From positions 1 through 41,217 of the forward strand of contig CATFEX010000036.1 in the NCBI GenBank assembly GCA_949511625.1: a stretch of 41,217 bases of DNA, given 5' to 3'. Origin of the DNA: UBA11891 sp003533785. Its GTDB lineage: Bacteria; Bacteroidota; Bacteroidia; Flavobacteriales; Flavobacteriaceae. The notes under the pieces are model-generated. The model worked only from the letters and a program-made list of their open reading frames with translations. It was not told the origin of the DNA and ran no database searches. How positions within the stretch are numbered: position 1 is the stretch's first letter; each line of letters begins with the position of its first letter. Both the position numbers and the translations under genes were made by a program. Below are positions 23,792 through 33,130 of this stretch, piece by piece.

Positions 23792-26700
23792 ATGGGAATA
23801 CTCAATTCTGTCTTAAAAACTTTCGTTGGCGATAAGAATAAAAAAGATCTCGCCAAAATCCTACCCTTGGTCAAGCAAATTAATGCGTATCAACAAGAGA
23901 TGGAATCGCATAGCAATGACGCCCTTCGTGCGGTCACTCATCGGTTAAAATCAGGGATTCAAGAAGCTCGAAACAATGTTGATTTACTCATTCAAGAAGA
24001 AAAGAAAGCCCTGAGCGAACTTTCTAATTTGGAGGAAAAAGAAACTATTTACAACAAAATTGATGCACTTGATGCGCAAGCATACGAGGCTATTCAAGAC
24101 TATCTAAATAATATTCTGCCGGAAGCCTTTGCATTGATGAAAGAAACTGCACGCAGGTTCACCCTCCACAGCTCGATAAAAGTCACTGCCAGTCCTTTTG
24201 ATCGCGAACTTTCACAAAATAAAGACTATGTTCGTCTGAGCGGAGATCAAGCCGAATGGTCCAACTCCTGGGATGCGGCCGGCAAAGAAGTTACTTGGGA
24301 TATGGTTCACTATGACGTTCAGCTGATCGGTGGGATCGCGCTTCACCAAGGAAAAATTGCAGAGATGCAAACCGGAGAAGGAAAAACTCTTGTTGCTACA
24401 CTTCCTGTTTTCCTAAACGCATTAACGGGCAAAGGAGTGCATCTCGTGACAGTGAACGACTATCTCGCAAAACGAGACAGTGCCTGGATGGCTCCATTGT
24501 TTGAATTTCACGGCTTGTCAGTGGACTGTATAGACTACCATCAGCCCAATAGTGAAGCTCGAAGAAAGGCCTACCAAGCCGATATTACCTATGGTACCAA
24601 CAATGAATTTGGCTTCGATTATCTTCGAGACAATATGGCACACAGCAGCGATGATATAGTTCAACCCAAACACCACTACGCCATCGTTGATGAAGTTGAT
24701 TCGGTATTGATTGATGATGCCAGAACACCCTTAATCATCTCAGGGCCTAGCCCAGAGGGCGATCGCCACGAGTTTGATCAACTCAAACCCAAAGTATCAC
24801 AGTTGGTGCAAGCGCAACGCGCTCTTTTAACCGGTGTTTTGGCTGAAGCCAAAAAGAAAATTAGTGCTGGAGACACCGAACAGGGTGGTTTTCAATTGTT
24901 GCAAGTGCATCGTGGCCTTCCCAAAAACAAAGCTTTGATTAAGTTTTTGAGCGAAGAAGGGATCAAACAACTCCTTCAAAAAACGGAAAACTTTTACATG
25001 CAAGACAACAATCGGGAAATGCATAAGGTTGATGCGCACTTATATTTTGTGATTGATGAGAAAAATAATCAAATTGATTTAACAGAAAAAGGGATCGAAA
25101 CCCTATCGGGAGATTCCGAAGACAAAAACTTTTTTGTCCTGCCTGATATTGGGAGTGCTGTAGCCAAATTGGAGAATCAAGAATTGAGCCCCGAGAAAGA
25201 AGCGGAGGAAAAAGACAAACTCTTCACCGAATTTAATGTTAAAGGGGAAAGGATTCACACCATGAATCAACTTTTAAAAGCCTACACCCTCTTTGAAAAA
25301 GATATTGAATATGTGGTGATGGAAAACAAAGTAATGATTGTGGATGAGCAAACCGGACGAATTATGGACGGACGGCGCTACTCCGATGGACTTCACCAAG
25401 CGATTGAAGCAAAAGAGAATGTCAAAATAGAAGCGGCGACACAGACCTATGCGACGGTAACCCTTCAAAACTATTTTCGAATGTACCAAAAGCTCTCCGG
25501 TATGACTGGAACTGCCATTACAGAAGCTGGAGAATTTTGGGAAATCTACCAACTGGATGTCATCGAAATTCCTACCAACCGTCCCATTGCTCGTGACGAT
25601 CAGAACGATTTGATCTACAAGACCAAACGGGAAAAGTACAATGCCGTGATTGAAGAAGTTAGTAAATTGGCGGCGGCTGGAAGACCAATTTTGATTGGAA
25701 CCACTTCGGTTGAAATATCAGAATTACTTAGTAAAATGCTAACCATTCGAAAAGTAAAGCACAATGTTCTTAATGCAAAGCTGCACAAAAAAGAAGCCGA
25801 TATCGTGGCTGAAGCGGGAAATCCAGGGGTAGTAACCATCGCTACCAATATGGCTGGTAGAGGAACTGATATTAAGCTTTCAGAAACGGTGAAACAAGCA
25901 GGAGGTTTAGCCATAATAGGAACCGAACGACATGATTCCCGTCGCGTAGACCGTCAGCTCAGAGGTCGATCGGGACGGCAAGGAGATCCTGGCAGCTCCC
26001 AATTTTATGTTTCCCTAGAAGATAACCTGATGCGTCTCTTCGGTTCAGAAAGAGTGGCCAAAGTAATGGATCGAATGGGCTTAGAAGAAGGAGAAGTCAT
26101 CCAACACTCTATGATGACCAAATCTATCGAACGGGCTCAGAAAAAAGTTGAAGAAAATAATTTTGGAATCCGAAAACGATTACTCGAATACGACGATGTA
26201 ATGAATGCGCAAAGAGAAGTTATATACAAACGTAGACGCCATGCCCTTAAAGGCGATCGTCTGCAATTGGATATTGCTAACATGCTCTATGATACTTGTG
26301 AAGACATAATACTGAATAATAAGGCCTCCAATAATTTTAAGAATTTTGAATTTCAAATTATACGGAACTTCTCTTTCACCTCGCCAATCGGAGAAGAAGA
26401 ATTTCTAGAGAGTACTGATGTAGAATTGATACCAAAACTATACAACACACTTAGCACTAGGTATCAAGAAAAAGTTCAAAACAATGCCAAAATAGCTTTC
26501 CCGGTGATCAAAAATGTATATGAAAAGCCTGGAAATAAATTCGAACGCATCGTTGTTCCTTTTACCGATGGTGTTAAGACGCTCAATGTCGTTACAGATC
26601 TGAAGGTAGCGTACGAATCGCGAGGAAAGGAACTCATAAGTGATTTTGAAAGAAATATTTCTCTTGCTTTAATTGATGAAAGCTGGAAAACACACCTACG

Positions 26701-27163
26701 CAAGATGGATGAATTAAAACAATCAGTTCAGCTTGCAGTTCACGAACAGAAAGATCCTCTACTGATTTATAAATTTGAGTCATTCGAACTGTTCAAAAAC
26801 ATGTTGGCTGCCTTGAATGTAGAAATTTTATCTTTTTTATTTAAAGGAGGTCTGCCAACCCAACAAGAACCTCAAATTACAGAGGCCCAGCAAAAGCGAC
26901 AAAAAGCCAATTATAAAATGTCAAAAGACGAAGTTTATAATATGGATGAATTGGCCGAACGCAATAGGCAAGTCGGAGCCAATGCAGGCAATGCTCAATC
27001 GCAAATAGCGGAAACCATTATTCGTGAAAGGCCAAAAATAGGTCGTAACGAACGGGTCACCATTCGTAATGTAGCAAATGGAAGCACCAAGCAAGTTAAG
27101 TTTAAACAAGCAGAACCATTGGTTCAAAGTGGGCAATGGGTGATAGAAACAGAAAAGATGTGA
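23792..27163 (+). CDS. secA: Preprotein translocase ATPase SecA
   Basis: The motor ATPase of the Sec translocon. It has 1123 residues, well above the E. coli length (901). Walker A QTGEGKT is at 193-199, against about 102-109 in E. coli, so extra sequence lies in the N-terminal 190 residues; there is another insertion between DEVDSVLIDDARTPLIISG (about 300) and the EQTGRIMDGRRYSDGLHQA block (about 525). Motifs GTTSVE, NMAGRGTDIKLS and QLRGRSGRQGDPGSS are intact. The C-terminus lacks the zinc-binding CxCx8CH tail and ends in a basic/hydrophobic segment (VTIRNV ... VQSGQWVIE), the form I associate with Bacteroidetes. Confidence 0.97.
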   Translation: MGILNSVLKTFVGDKNKKDLAKILPLVKQINAYQQEMESHSNDALRAVTHRLKSGIQEARNNVDLLIQEEKKALSELSNLEEKETIYNKIDALDAQAYEAIQDYLNNILPEAFALMKETARRFTLHSSIKVTASPFDRELSQNKDYVRLSGDQAEWSNSWDAAGKEVTWDMVHYDVQLIGGIALHQGKIAEMQTGEGKTLVATLPVFLNALTGKGVHLVTVNDYLAKRDSAWMAPLFEFHGLSVDCIDYHQPNSEARRKAYQADITYGTNNEFGFDYLRDNMAHSSDDIVQPKHHYAIVDEVDSVLIDDARTPLIISGPSPEGDRHEFDQLKPKVSQLVQAQRALLTGVLAEAKKKISAGDTEQGGFQLLQVHRGLPKNKALIKFLSEEGIKQLLQKTENFYMQDNNREMHKVDAHLYFVIDEKNNQIDLTEKGIETLSGDSEDKNFFVLPDIGSAVAKLENQELSPEKEAEEKDKLFTEFNVKGERIHTMNQLLKAYTLFEKDIEYVVMENKVMIVDEQTGRIMDGRRYSDGLHQAIEAKENVKIEAATQTYATVTLQNYFRMYQKLSGMTGTAITEAGEFWEIYQLDVIEIPTNRPIARDDQNDLIYKTKREKYNAVIEEVSKLAAAGRPILIGTTSVEISELLSKMLTIRKVKHNVLNAKLHKKEADIVAEAGNPGVVTIATNMAGRGTDIKLSETVKQAGGLAIIGTERHDSRRVDRQLRGRSGRQGDPGSSQFYVSLEDNLMRLFGSERVAKVMDRMGLEEGEVIQHSMMTKSIERAQKKVEENNFGIRKRLLEYDDVMNAQREVIYKRRRHALKGDRLQLDIANMLYDTCEDIILNNKASNNFKNFEFQIIRNFSFTSPIGEEEFLESTDVELIPKLYNTLSTRYQEKVQNNAKIAFPVIKNVYEKPGNKFERIVVPFTDGVKTLNVVTDLKVAYESRGKELISDFERNISLALIDESWKTHLRKMDELKQSVQLAVHEQKDPLLIYKFESFELFKNMLAALNVEILSFLFKGGLPTQQEPQITEAQQKRQKANYKMSKDEVYNMDELAERNRQVGANAGNAQSQIAETIIRERPKIGRNERVTIRNVANGSTKQVKFKQAEPLVQSGQWVIETEKM

Positions 27164-27164
27164 G

Positions 27165-28433
27165 ATGGAAGCCTATGCAAATTCTTTATTGATCGCAATA
27201 CCTGGTTTTTTGGTATTAATTTTAGTGGAAATTTTATACGGTTATTTTAAAGGGAAACAAACCTATAGATTTATGGATACCCTATCCAGTTTAAGTTCAG
27301 GTCTTACTAATATCCTCAAAGACACACTCGGCCTTGCCTTGATCCTGATTTCCTACCCATGGCTGGTCGATAAAATAGCCGTCTACAGTTTTGAGAGCAG
27401 CTGGCAACTCTTTGTTATCGCATTTATTTGTATTGATTTTGCTTCGTATTGGGTACATCGATTGAATCATCATATCAATATTTTCTGGAACCAACACCTC
27501 ATCCATCACAGCAGTGAAGAATTCAATTTGGCCTGTGCCCTTCGGCAAAGTATTTCGGATCTGATTGCCTTCAATGCATTATTTTTAATTCCTGCAGCCT
27601 TTTTGGGGGTTCCTGCATCAGTGATCAACATACTAGCCCCCATACATCTCTTTGCTCAATTTTGGTATCACACCAAGCACATTGGTAAATTGGGCTGGTT
27701 GGAATACATCCTAGTTACCCCTTCCCAACACCGTGTTCATCACGCCATAAACCCCATATATATCGACAAAAATTTAGCTGCTATCTTTTGTATTTGGGAC
27801 CGACTGTTTGGAACTTTTCAAGAGGAATTGGAAGAAGAACCTCCTGTTTATGGAACCCTTAAACCGAGCCAGTCATGGAATCCGTTTTTTATAAATTTTC
27901 AACATCTGTGGGGGCTTATTACCGACGCGTGGCACACAAAAAATTGGAATGACAAACTTAAAATTTGGTGGATGCCCACGGGATGGCGTCCCAAAGACGT
28001 AGCAATAAAATTTCCAAGACAACAAACCGATTGGAAACACCAAGTGAAATATAATCCACCTTCGAATTCTTTTACAAAAGGATGGGCTTTAGTGCAACTT
28101 CTAGGGACAACATTTCTCCTTCTATCCCTTTTTGCTGCCGTTGGCAATACATCCAATGCAATAATTCGAGATATGGGATTATTGATCCTTGTTAGCATCT
28201 TTACTTACACCTCTATTATGGATGGATTCCAATATGGAAAAACTTTGCTGCATTTCTATCCCATAATTGCAATGCTATATGTTTATTTTTGGGGGAGCGA
28301 ATTACAGACAAGCGTGTCTATTTTATATTATGGGAGTCTTCTATTCTGGTTATTTACGTGGATAAGTTCCCTACTATTAGGGCGTCAATTCCATCACTCC
28401 TCCTCTGAAACTTTCGATGGACTTCAAACTTGA
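27165..28433 (+). CDS. Sterol desaturase / fatty acid hydroxylase superfamily membrane protein
   Basis: A 422-residue integral membrane protein with a di-iron oxygenase motif set: HRLNHH (98-103), HLIHHSSEEFN (111-121) and QHRVHH (188-193), the histidine clusters of the fatty acid hydroxylase superfamily. Membrane segments occur near 7-27, 55-75, 83-98, 135-170 and in a separate C-terminal bundle (about 305-415) beyond the usual domain. The substrate is unknown; lipids, carotenoids or hopanoid-like molecules are possible, and bacterial members rarely act on sterols. It begins 1 base after secA and overlaps the next gene by 17 bases, so it is part of the secA transcript. Confidence 0.88.
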   Translation: MEAYANSLLIAIPGFLVLILVEILYGYFKGKQTYRFMDTLSSLSSGLTNILKDTLGLALILISYPWLVDKIAVYSFESSWQLFVIAFICIDFASYWVHRLNHHINIFWNQHLIHHSSEEFNLACALRQSISDLIAFNALFLIPAAFLGVPASVINILAPIHLFAQFWYHTKHIGKLGWLEYILVTPSQHRVHHAINPIYIDKNLAAIFCIWDRLFGTFQEELEEEPPVYGTLKPSQSWNPFFINFQHLWGLITDAWHTKNWNDKLKIWWMPTGWRPKDVAIKFPRQQTDWKHQVKYNPPSNSFTKGWALVQLLGTTFLLLSLFAAVGNTSNAIIRDMGLLILVSIFTYTSIMDGFQYGKTLLHFYPIIAMLYVYFWGSELQTSVSILYYGSLLFWLFTWISSLLLGRQFHHSSSETFDGLQT

Positions 28434-29544
28434 TTATTTGATCATCGGTCCTGCCCATCCATATAGAGGGGGTATTGCGGATACAAATCATGACTTGGCT
28501 CTAGGATTACAAAAACAAGGGTTTAGTGTTAAGATAGTTTCTTTTAAAAAACTTTATCCGAATGGGATTTTTCCAGGGACCAGTCAGTTTACCGATAAAA
28601 AAGCTGCTGACGAATTACAAATAGAAAGAAAAATACACGCCTTCAATCCGTTGCAATGGGGGAATGTGGTTCGCTATATCAAAAATTTAGCTCCCAAACA
28701 TGTCGTTTTTCGTTATTACACCCCTTTTTTAGCACCATGTTATAGTTATTTAGGTAACCGTTTGAAAACGGCAGCTAGCTGTATTGCTTTGGTAGATAAT
28801 TGGATTCCTCACGAACAGCGCCCATGGGATCGTTGGTTAACACAAAAAATAAAAAAAACCTTTACTCGATTCATAACACTCTCCTCCGCGGTTGCAGAAG
28901 AAATGAAAAAAGACGGAGTGGAAAATATATTTAAAGGCTTCCATCCTATTTCAGAAAACCTTCCTCCAAATCTAGGTCAGGAACAGGCCCGAATTGCGCT
29001 GGGATGGGATTTAAAAAAACCAATTGCCTTGTTCTACGGTCTTGTTCGCCCTTATAAGGGTTTGGATTTACTTTTAAGTGCATTTTTAGAAGCACCCCTT
29101 GCTAGTGCAGACATCCTATTGGCTGTGGTAGGGGAATTCTATGAGCCGCAATCCAAATACCAAAAACAATTGAGTGAATTGACCGAAAAAGAGATGTTAT
29201 ATTTCAGTCCAGGCTTTGCCGATGAAGCCTATACCCAGTTGGTTTTTTGTGCTGCTGATATTGTAGTTCTCCCCTATCGTTCGGCTTCACAAAGCGGAGT
29301 TGTGCCCCTAGCCTATCATTATCAGAAACCTCTTTTGGTCACAGATCTTCCGGGACTCAAGCAACCCATTGTATCTGACGGTACAGGATGGGTATGTGCT
29401 CCAAATAGTTCAGCTCTTTCAAGAAAACTGACAGTTGCTATGAATGAACGCAAAGAAAAAAAACAACAACAGCTCTCACAGGCTCGAAAAAATTATTCCT
29501 GGGAGAAATTCGTCAAATGGATGGACTCCGTCTGTAATGGTTAA
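28417..29544 (+). CDS. Glycosyltransferase (GT4-like family)
   Basis: A 375-residue two-domain GT-B enzyme. The N-terminal domain begins LIIGPAHPYRGGIADTNHDLALGL (8-31), with the glycine-rich acceptor loop; the C-terminal domain includes LFYGLVRPYKGLDLLL, YFSPGFADEAYTQLVFCAADIVVLPYRSASQSGVVPLAY with the conserved acidic/serine donor-binding region, and LVTDLPGLKQPI. No signal peptide is visible, so it works at the cytoplasmic face. Donor and acceptor are unknown. It overlaps the sterol-desaturase-family gene by 17 bases (ATG at 28417), which suggests coordinated expression and perhaps glycosylation of a lipid made or modified by that enzyme; this last point is a guess. Confidence 0.88.
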   Translation: MDFKLDYLIIGPAHPYRGGIADTNHDLALGLQKQGFSVKIVSFKKLYPNGIFPGTSQFTDKKAADELQIERKIHAFNPLQWGNVVRYIKNLAPKHVVFRYYTPFLAPCYSYLGNRLKTAASCIALVDNWIPHEQRPWDRWLTQKIKKTFTRFITLSSAVAEEMKKDGVENIFKGFHPISENLPPNLGQEQARIALGWDLKKPIALFYGLVRPYKGLDLLLSAFLEAPLASADILLAVVGEFYEPQSKYQKQLSELTEKEMLYFSPGFADEAYTQLVFCAADIVVLPYRSASQSGVVPLAYHYQKPLLVTDLPGLKQPIVSDGTGWVCAPNSSALSRKLTVAMNERKEKKQQQLSQARKNYSWEKFVKWMDSVCNG

Positions 29545-29561
29545 ATGGCTTGATCTTCCTG

Positions 29562-30122
29562 TTATTCCTTGAGTCCAAATTGACGCCCCAATCGCCAAAA
29601 AAGAGTTCCTGAAAGAAGGCCGAAGATCGTCCCACATAAAATATCAAGTGGGTAGTGAACTCCTACATAAATACGGCTGTATGCAATCAGAATAGCCAGA
29701 AAGTAAAAGAAAAGTCTTCCTCGAGGTGCTATGCTACGGTATACATGAAAGAAGAGCGTTGCCAAAGCAAATGAATTGGAAGCGTGTCCCGAGAAAAAAC
29801 TGAATTTACCTCCGCAACTGTGTTTTACTAATCTCATTAATTCCATTACTCCAGGTTCATGACATGGACGGAGACGACCTACTCCATATTTGAATGCATT
29901 GGTTAGCTGATCAGTGAAAGCAACCAATAAAAGGGCCCAAATAAACAAAAAGGCAAAGGATCTCCAACCCTGTTTTTTCCCATAAGCTAGTGCCAGCAGC
30001 AGGTAAACTACTATATTAGTCGCCTTGTGGGTGACGAGAAGCCAAAAGGCATCAAAAGAGGGGCTACCTAATTGGTTGAGAAAAAGAAAAAGCTGTTCGT
30101 CAAAAAATAATATTGAATCCAC
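29562..30122 (-). CDS. PAP2 family membrane phosphatase
   Basis: A 186-residue membrane phosphatase with the complete PAP2 signature: K-x6-RP at 78-86 (KYGVGRLRP), SGH at 111-113, and SR-x5-H-x3-D at 149-160. About five membrane helices are visible. It probably dephosphorylates a lipid phosphate such as phosphatidic acid, phosphatidylglycerol phosphate or undecaprenyl pyrophosphate. The start is a GTG at 30122; no ATG lies near the conserved N-terminus. It is the last gene of a minus-strand series, 5 bases after the 75-residue protein, and converges with the glycosyltransferase gene. Confidence 0.93.
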   Translation of the reverse strand: MDSILFFDEQLFLFLNQLGSPSFDAFWLLVTHKATNIVVYLLLALAYGKKQGWRSFAFLFIWALLLVAFTDQLTNAFKYGVGRLRPCHEPGVMELMRLVKHSCGGKFSFFSGHASNSFALATLFFHVYRSIAPRGRLFFYFLAILIAYSRIYVGVHYPLDILCGTIFGLLSGTLFWRLGRQFGLKE

Positions 30123-30127
30123 CCTTT

Positions 30128-30355
30128 TTACTCTAAAGATTCCATCTCTTGATCGTAAAAAGCCAATGCAGAGGCAATCAGCCCAGGGGTGAGCTGCTCG
30201 AGCTCTTTTTCATCGTCTTTTTGAAAATCTTCCATCCAGAAAATTGCGTCGTTAGCAACATTCAGACAGAATCGGGGGTATTCGGTGTGGATAATATATA
30301 GGGCCTCGGGTTGTGAAGAATTGTCAGCTATCAAATACTTCGGTAGTGTGTCCAT
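30128..30355 (-). CDS. Small conserved hypothetical protein
   Basis: A 75-residue acidic soluble protein without a signal peptide or membrane segment. I recognise no domain. The sequence has a hydrophobic strand-like first half (YLIADNSS ... ALYIIHTEYPRFCLNVAN) and an acidic helical second half (FQKDDEKELEQLTPGLIASALAFYDQEMESLE). The ATG and normal codon use, with tight spacing on both sides (3 bases after the MATE gene, 5 bases before the PAP2 gene), make it a real gene. It resembles short uncharacterised flavobacterial proteins. No function can be assigned. Confidence 0.75.
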   Translation of the reverse strand: MDTLPKYLIADNSSQPEALYIIHTEYPRFCLNVANDAIFWMEDFQKDDEKELEQLTPGLIASALAFYDQEMESLE

Positions 30356-30358
30356 AAA

Positions 30359-31735
30359 TTATGAATTGAGCAAGATTCTTTTTTTGGTAAGATACTGAAA
30401 TCTCCAAAGTAATAATATTGCAGATGCAGTTAGCCCCGAGAGCAAACCAATCCATATTCCCACAACTCCCCAATCAATAATAAATCCAAGGGATATGGAC
30501 AAGGGTAACCCAAATATTATGTAGGCAAAAAAGACAATCCCAGCTGGAATATTGACATCCTGCAAGCCTCGAAGTGCACCAAGGACAACCGCTTGTAAGC
30601 CATCTGATATTTGAAAAAAAGCTGAAATAATCAATAGTGAAGCGGCCAACCCAATCACCTCTATACTGTTTTTGAGATCGGCGGTATTTCCCGTATCCAA
30701 ATAAATATAGGGTAGCCAATTATTAAACATTAAAAAACCTATACAAAACACCAAGTCAAGTAGAAAAATTAATAAGAAAATGGATATTGCAATGCGTCGC
30801 AGTTCAACAAAATTATTCCTCCCTAACTGATTACCCACACGAATCATGGCGGCTACACCGAGTCCCATAGCTACCATATAAGTCATTGATGATAGATTTA
30901 GAGCGATTTGATTGGCTGCCTGTGGGTTTTTACCCAATAGGCCAGACATCCATATGGCTGCAGTAAAAAAACCAACTTCAAAAAACATCTGTAATGCGGA
31001 GGGAAACCCCAACTTAGTTATTTTTTTAAGGTATTCTACTTCGTATCGTTTAAATGACAGGGAGGTAATAAAGTGTTGGAATCGTGAATCTTTATACATG
31101 TAGATCAATATAAAAATAACCATTGTCAATCGAGAAACTATAGTCCCTATGGCTGCTCCTTCCACTCCCATTTCTGGAAAAAAACCAATACCAAAAATCA
31201 ATAAATAGTTTAAAATTACATTGACAAGATTGCCCGTAAGGGTAGCATACATTGAAGGACGAGTGAATGACAAACCATCGCAAAACTGTTTGAATGCTTG
31301 AAAAATAACAAGCGGAAAGAGAGACATAGAAACCCAAAACAGATAGGGTAATGCTAAAGCGACCACTTCTTCTGGCTGACCCATCTGATACAGCAAGGGT
31401 TTTGCAAACCATACGACCAGTGATAAAATCAAACCAAGCGTAGTACATAACACTAGGCTATTGAAAAAAAGAGCGTTGTTTTTCGTTTTATTCCCAGTAC
31501 TATCGGCTTCCGCAGCAAGGGGAGTTATGGCTGTTGAGAATCCAATACCCAAAGACATGGCTATGAATACAAAGCTGTTTCCTAAAGAAACGGCTGCTAA
31601 TTCAGCTGTTCCCAACTGGCCTACCATGATATTGTCTATCAATTGAACCAAAGTATGGCCAATCAACCCAATAATGACAGGAACAGCTAATTTAATATTA
31701 TACCGGAATTCCTGGGTGTAGCGTTTAAGGTTCAC
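30359..31735 (-). CDS. MATE family efflux transporter (NorM-like)
   Basis: A 458-residue transporter with about twelve membrane helices in two six-helix halves. N-terminal features PVIIGLIGHTLVQLIDNIMVGQLG and AAVSLGNSFVF, and C-terminal SDGLQAVVLGALRGLQDVNIP are typical of the NorM-like branch, which exports cationic drugs or metabolites in exchange for Na+ or H+. The start is GTG at 31735, giving the usual MNLKRYTQEFRYN N-terminus. It follows the M28 peptidase gene by 20 bases and precedes the small hypothetical gene by 3, so it is inside an operon. Confidence 0.93.
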   Translation of the reverse strand: MNLKRYTQEFRYNIKLAVPVIIGLIGHTLVQLIDNIMVGQLGTAELAAVSLGNSFVFIAMSLGIGFSTAITPLAAEADSTGNKTKNNALFFNSLVLCTTLGLILSLVVWFAKPLLYQMGQPEEVVALALPYLFWVSMSLFPLVIFQAFKQFCDGLSFTRPSMYATLTGNLVNVILNYLLIFGIGFFPEMGVEGAAIGTIVSRLTMVIFILIYMYKDSRFQHFITSLSFKRYEVEYLKKITKLGFPSALQMFFEVGFFTAAIWMSGLLGKNPQAANQIALNLSSMTYMVAMGLGVAAMIRVGNQLGRNNFVELRRIAISIFLLIFLLDLVFCIGFLMFNNWLPYIYLDTGNTADLKNSIEVIGLAASLLIISAFFQISDGLQAVVLGALRGLQDVNIPAGIVFFAYIIFGLPLSISLGFIIDWGVVGIWIGLLSGLTASAILLLWRFQYLTKKRILLNS

Positions 31736-31755
31736 TCGATCTCTAGCTTGAATGA

Positions 31756-33123
31756 CTACCTCTGATCAATTAGAAAAACTAATGCAGCCATTGCAGCAGC
31801 ACCTAGTTCCAATTCACGTTTATTAATTGCATCAAAAGTATCATTGGCAGCATGATGGTAATCAAAGTATCGTTGAGAATCGGGGCGTAATCCTGCTAGA
31901 ATGACTTTACCGTCTTTGAGAGGGCCGATATCGGCTCCACTTCCTCCTTGAGTAAACTCTTTAACGGGATAGGGCTCAAAATAAGAAAATAGAGGGAGAA
32001 GGTTTTGAAATTGTTCGTTGCTGCAGTCAAAAGAAAACCCTCGGGGAGTGAATCCTCCAGAATCCGACTCCAAAGCGAAATAATGGGATTCCCCTTTTCG
32101 TTTGGCTTCAGCGGCATATTTTTCCCCGCCTCGTAATCCATTTTCTTCATTCATAAAAAGAACCACACGAAGTGTACGTTTGGGTTTAATATTTAATTTT
32201 TTAAACAGACGAAGTACTTCCATAGATTGGACAATTCCAGCACCATCGTCATGCGAACCATCCCCTAAATCCCAAGAATCGAGATGTCCTCCCACAACGA
32301 TGATTTCCTCTGGTTTTTCTGTTCCTTTAATTTCACCAATAACATTGTGTGATAGAACATCAGGGTAATTTTTACAGTTTTGTTTGAGGAAAAATCTTAA
32401 ATCCGGGTTTAACTTGAGCATCGAGCTCAATAATTCAGCTCCATTGGTGCTAATAGCACTGGCGGGAATGCGTTGAGATAGGGGAATTCCTTTATATTGA
32501 GTAGCCCCTGTGTGAGGGAAGTCGTCTAATCGTAAACTCATCGATCGAACAACAGCGGCTACAGCTCCATATTTAGACGCCTCAGCAGCGCCTTGGGTGC
32601 GTTGGTCTACTGCATCGGAATACGCCTCAAAAGTTCGAATATTGGTCGGATTCATGGGGCGATTAAAAAAGACGATTTTTCCCTGTATAACCTCGCGTCC
32701 CAAGCTCTTCAACTCATCAATACTTTGCACTTCGACCACACCAGCACGAATCCCAGCCGCAGGAGTTGCAATAGATCCTCCAAGGGCGCAAATCGGGACA
32801 TTGATGGTGTTTCCTGGACTGGTTTCAATATTGGCATACTCAAAAGTGCCACGAACCCATTTGGGGACCATTACCTCTTGCAAATATACCCGGTCCAAAC
32901 CCATTTGATCCAATTCCTCTTTTCCCCATTGAACCGCTCTTTCGGCATTGAGTGAACCGGATAAGCGACCTCCTATTTGATTGGAAAGATGATCTAGCCA
33001 ATCATAAGAAGCACCGTCTGTCAAGCTCGTTTCGTAGAGGGTAGCAATTGATTGTTCAATTTTCTTTGATTGCGCTACTACAAACGATGAAAATGTGATT
33101 AGGAAAAAAGATAATTTTTTCAT
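31756..33123 (-). CDS. Secreted M28 family metallopeptidase
   Basis: A 455-residue exported aminopeptidase-like enzyme. I place the start at the ATG at 33123 (MKKLSFF), which gives a clean signal peptide ending VVAQ; a longer frame to 33183 would bury it. Zinc-binding residues are in GGHLDSWDLGDGSHDDGAG (about 275-293) and MNEENGLRGG (about 322-331), with a later FEPYPVKEFTQGGSGADIGPL and YHHAANDTFD. A PA-like inserted domain occupies about 110-240. It most resembles glutamate carboxypeptidase / carboxypeptidase Q-like M28 enzymes. It lies 7 bases after the response-regulator gene. Confidence 0.92.
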   Translation of the reverse strand: MKKLSFFLITFSSFVVAQSKKIEQSIATLYETSLTDGASYDWLDHLSNQIGGRLSGSLNAERAVQWGKEELDQMGLDRVYLQEVMVPKWVRGTFEYANIETSPGNTINVPICALGGSIATPAAGIRAGVVEVQSIDELKSLGREVIQGKIVFFNRPMNPTNIRTFEAYSDAVDQRTQGAAEASKYGAVAAVVRSMSLRLDDFPHTGATQYKGIPLSQRIPASAISTNGAELLSSMLKLNPDLRFFLKQNCKNYPDVLSHNVIGEIKGTEKPEEIIVVGGHLDSWDLGDGSHDDGAGIVQSMEVLRLFKKLNIKPKRTLRVVLFMNEENGLRGGEKYAAEAKRKGESHYFALESDSGGFTPRGFSFDCSNEQFQNLLPLFSYFEPYPVKEFTQGGSGADIGPLKDGKVILAGLRPDSQRYFDYHHAANDTFDAINKRELELGAAAMAALVFLIDQR

Positions 33124-33130
33124 TAGAATA

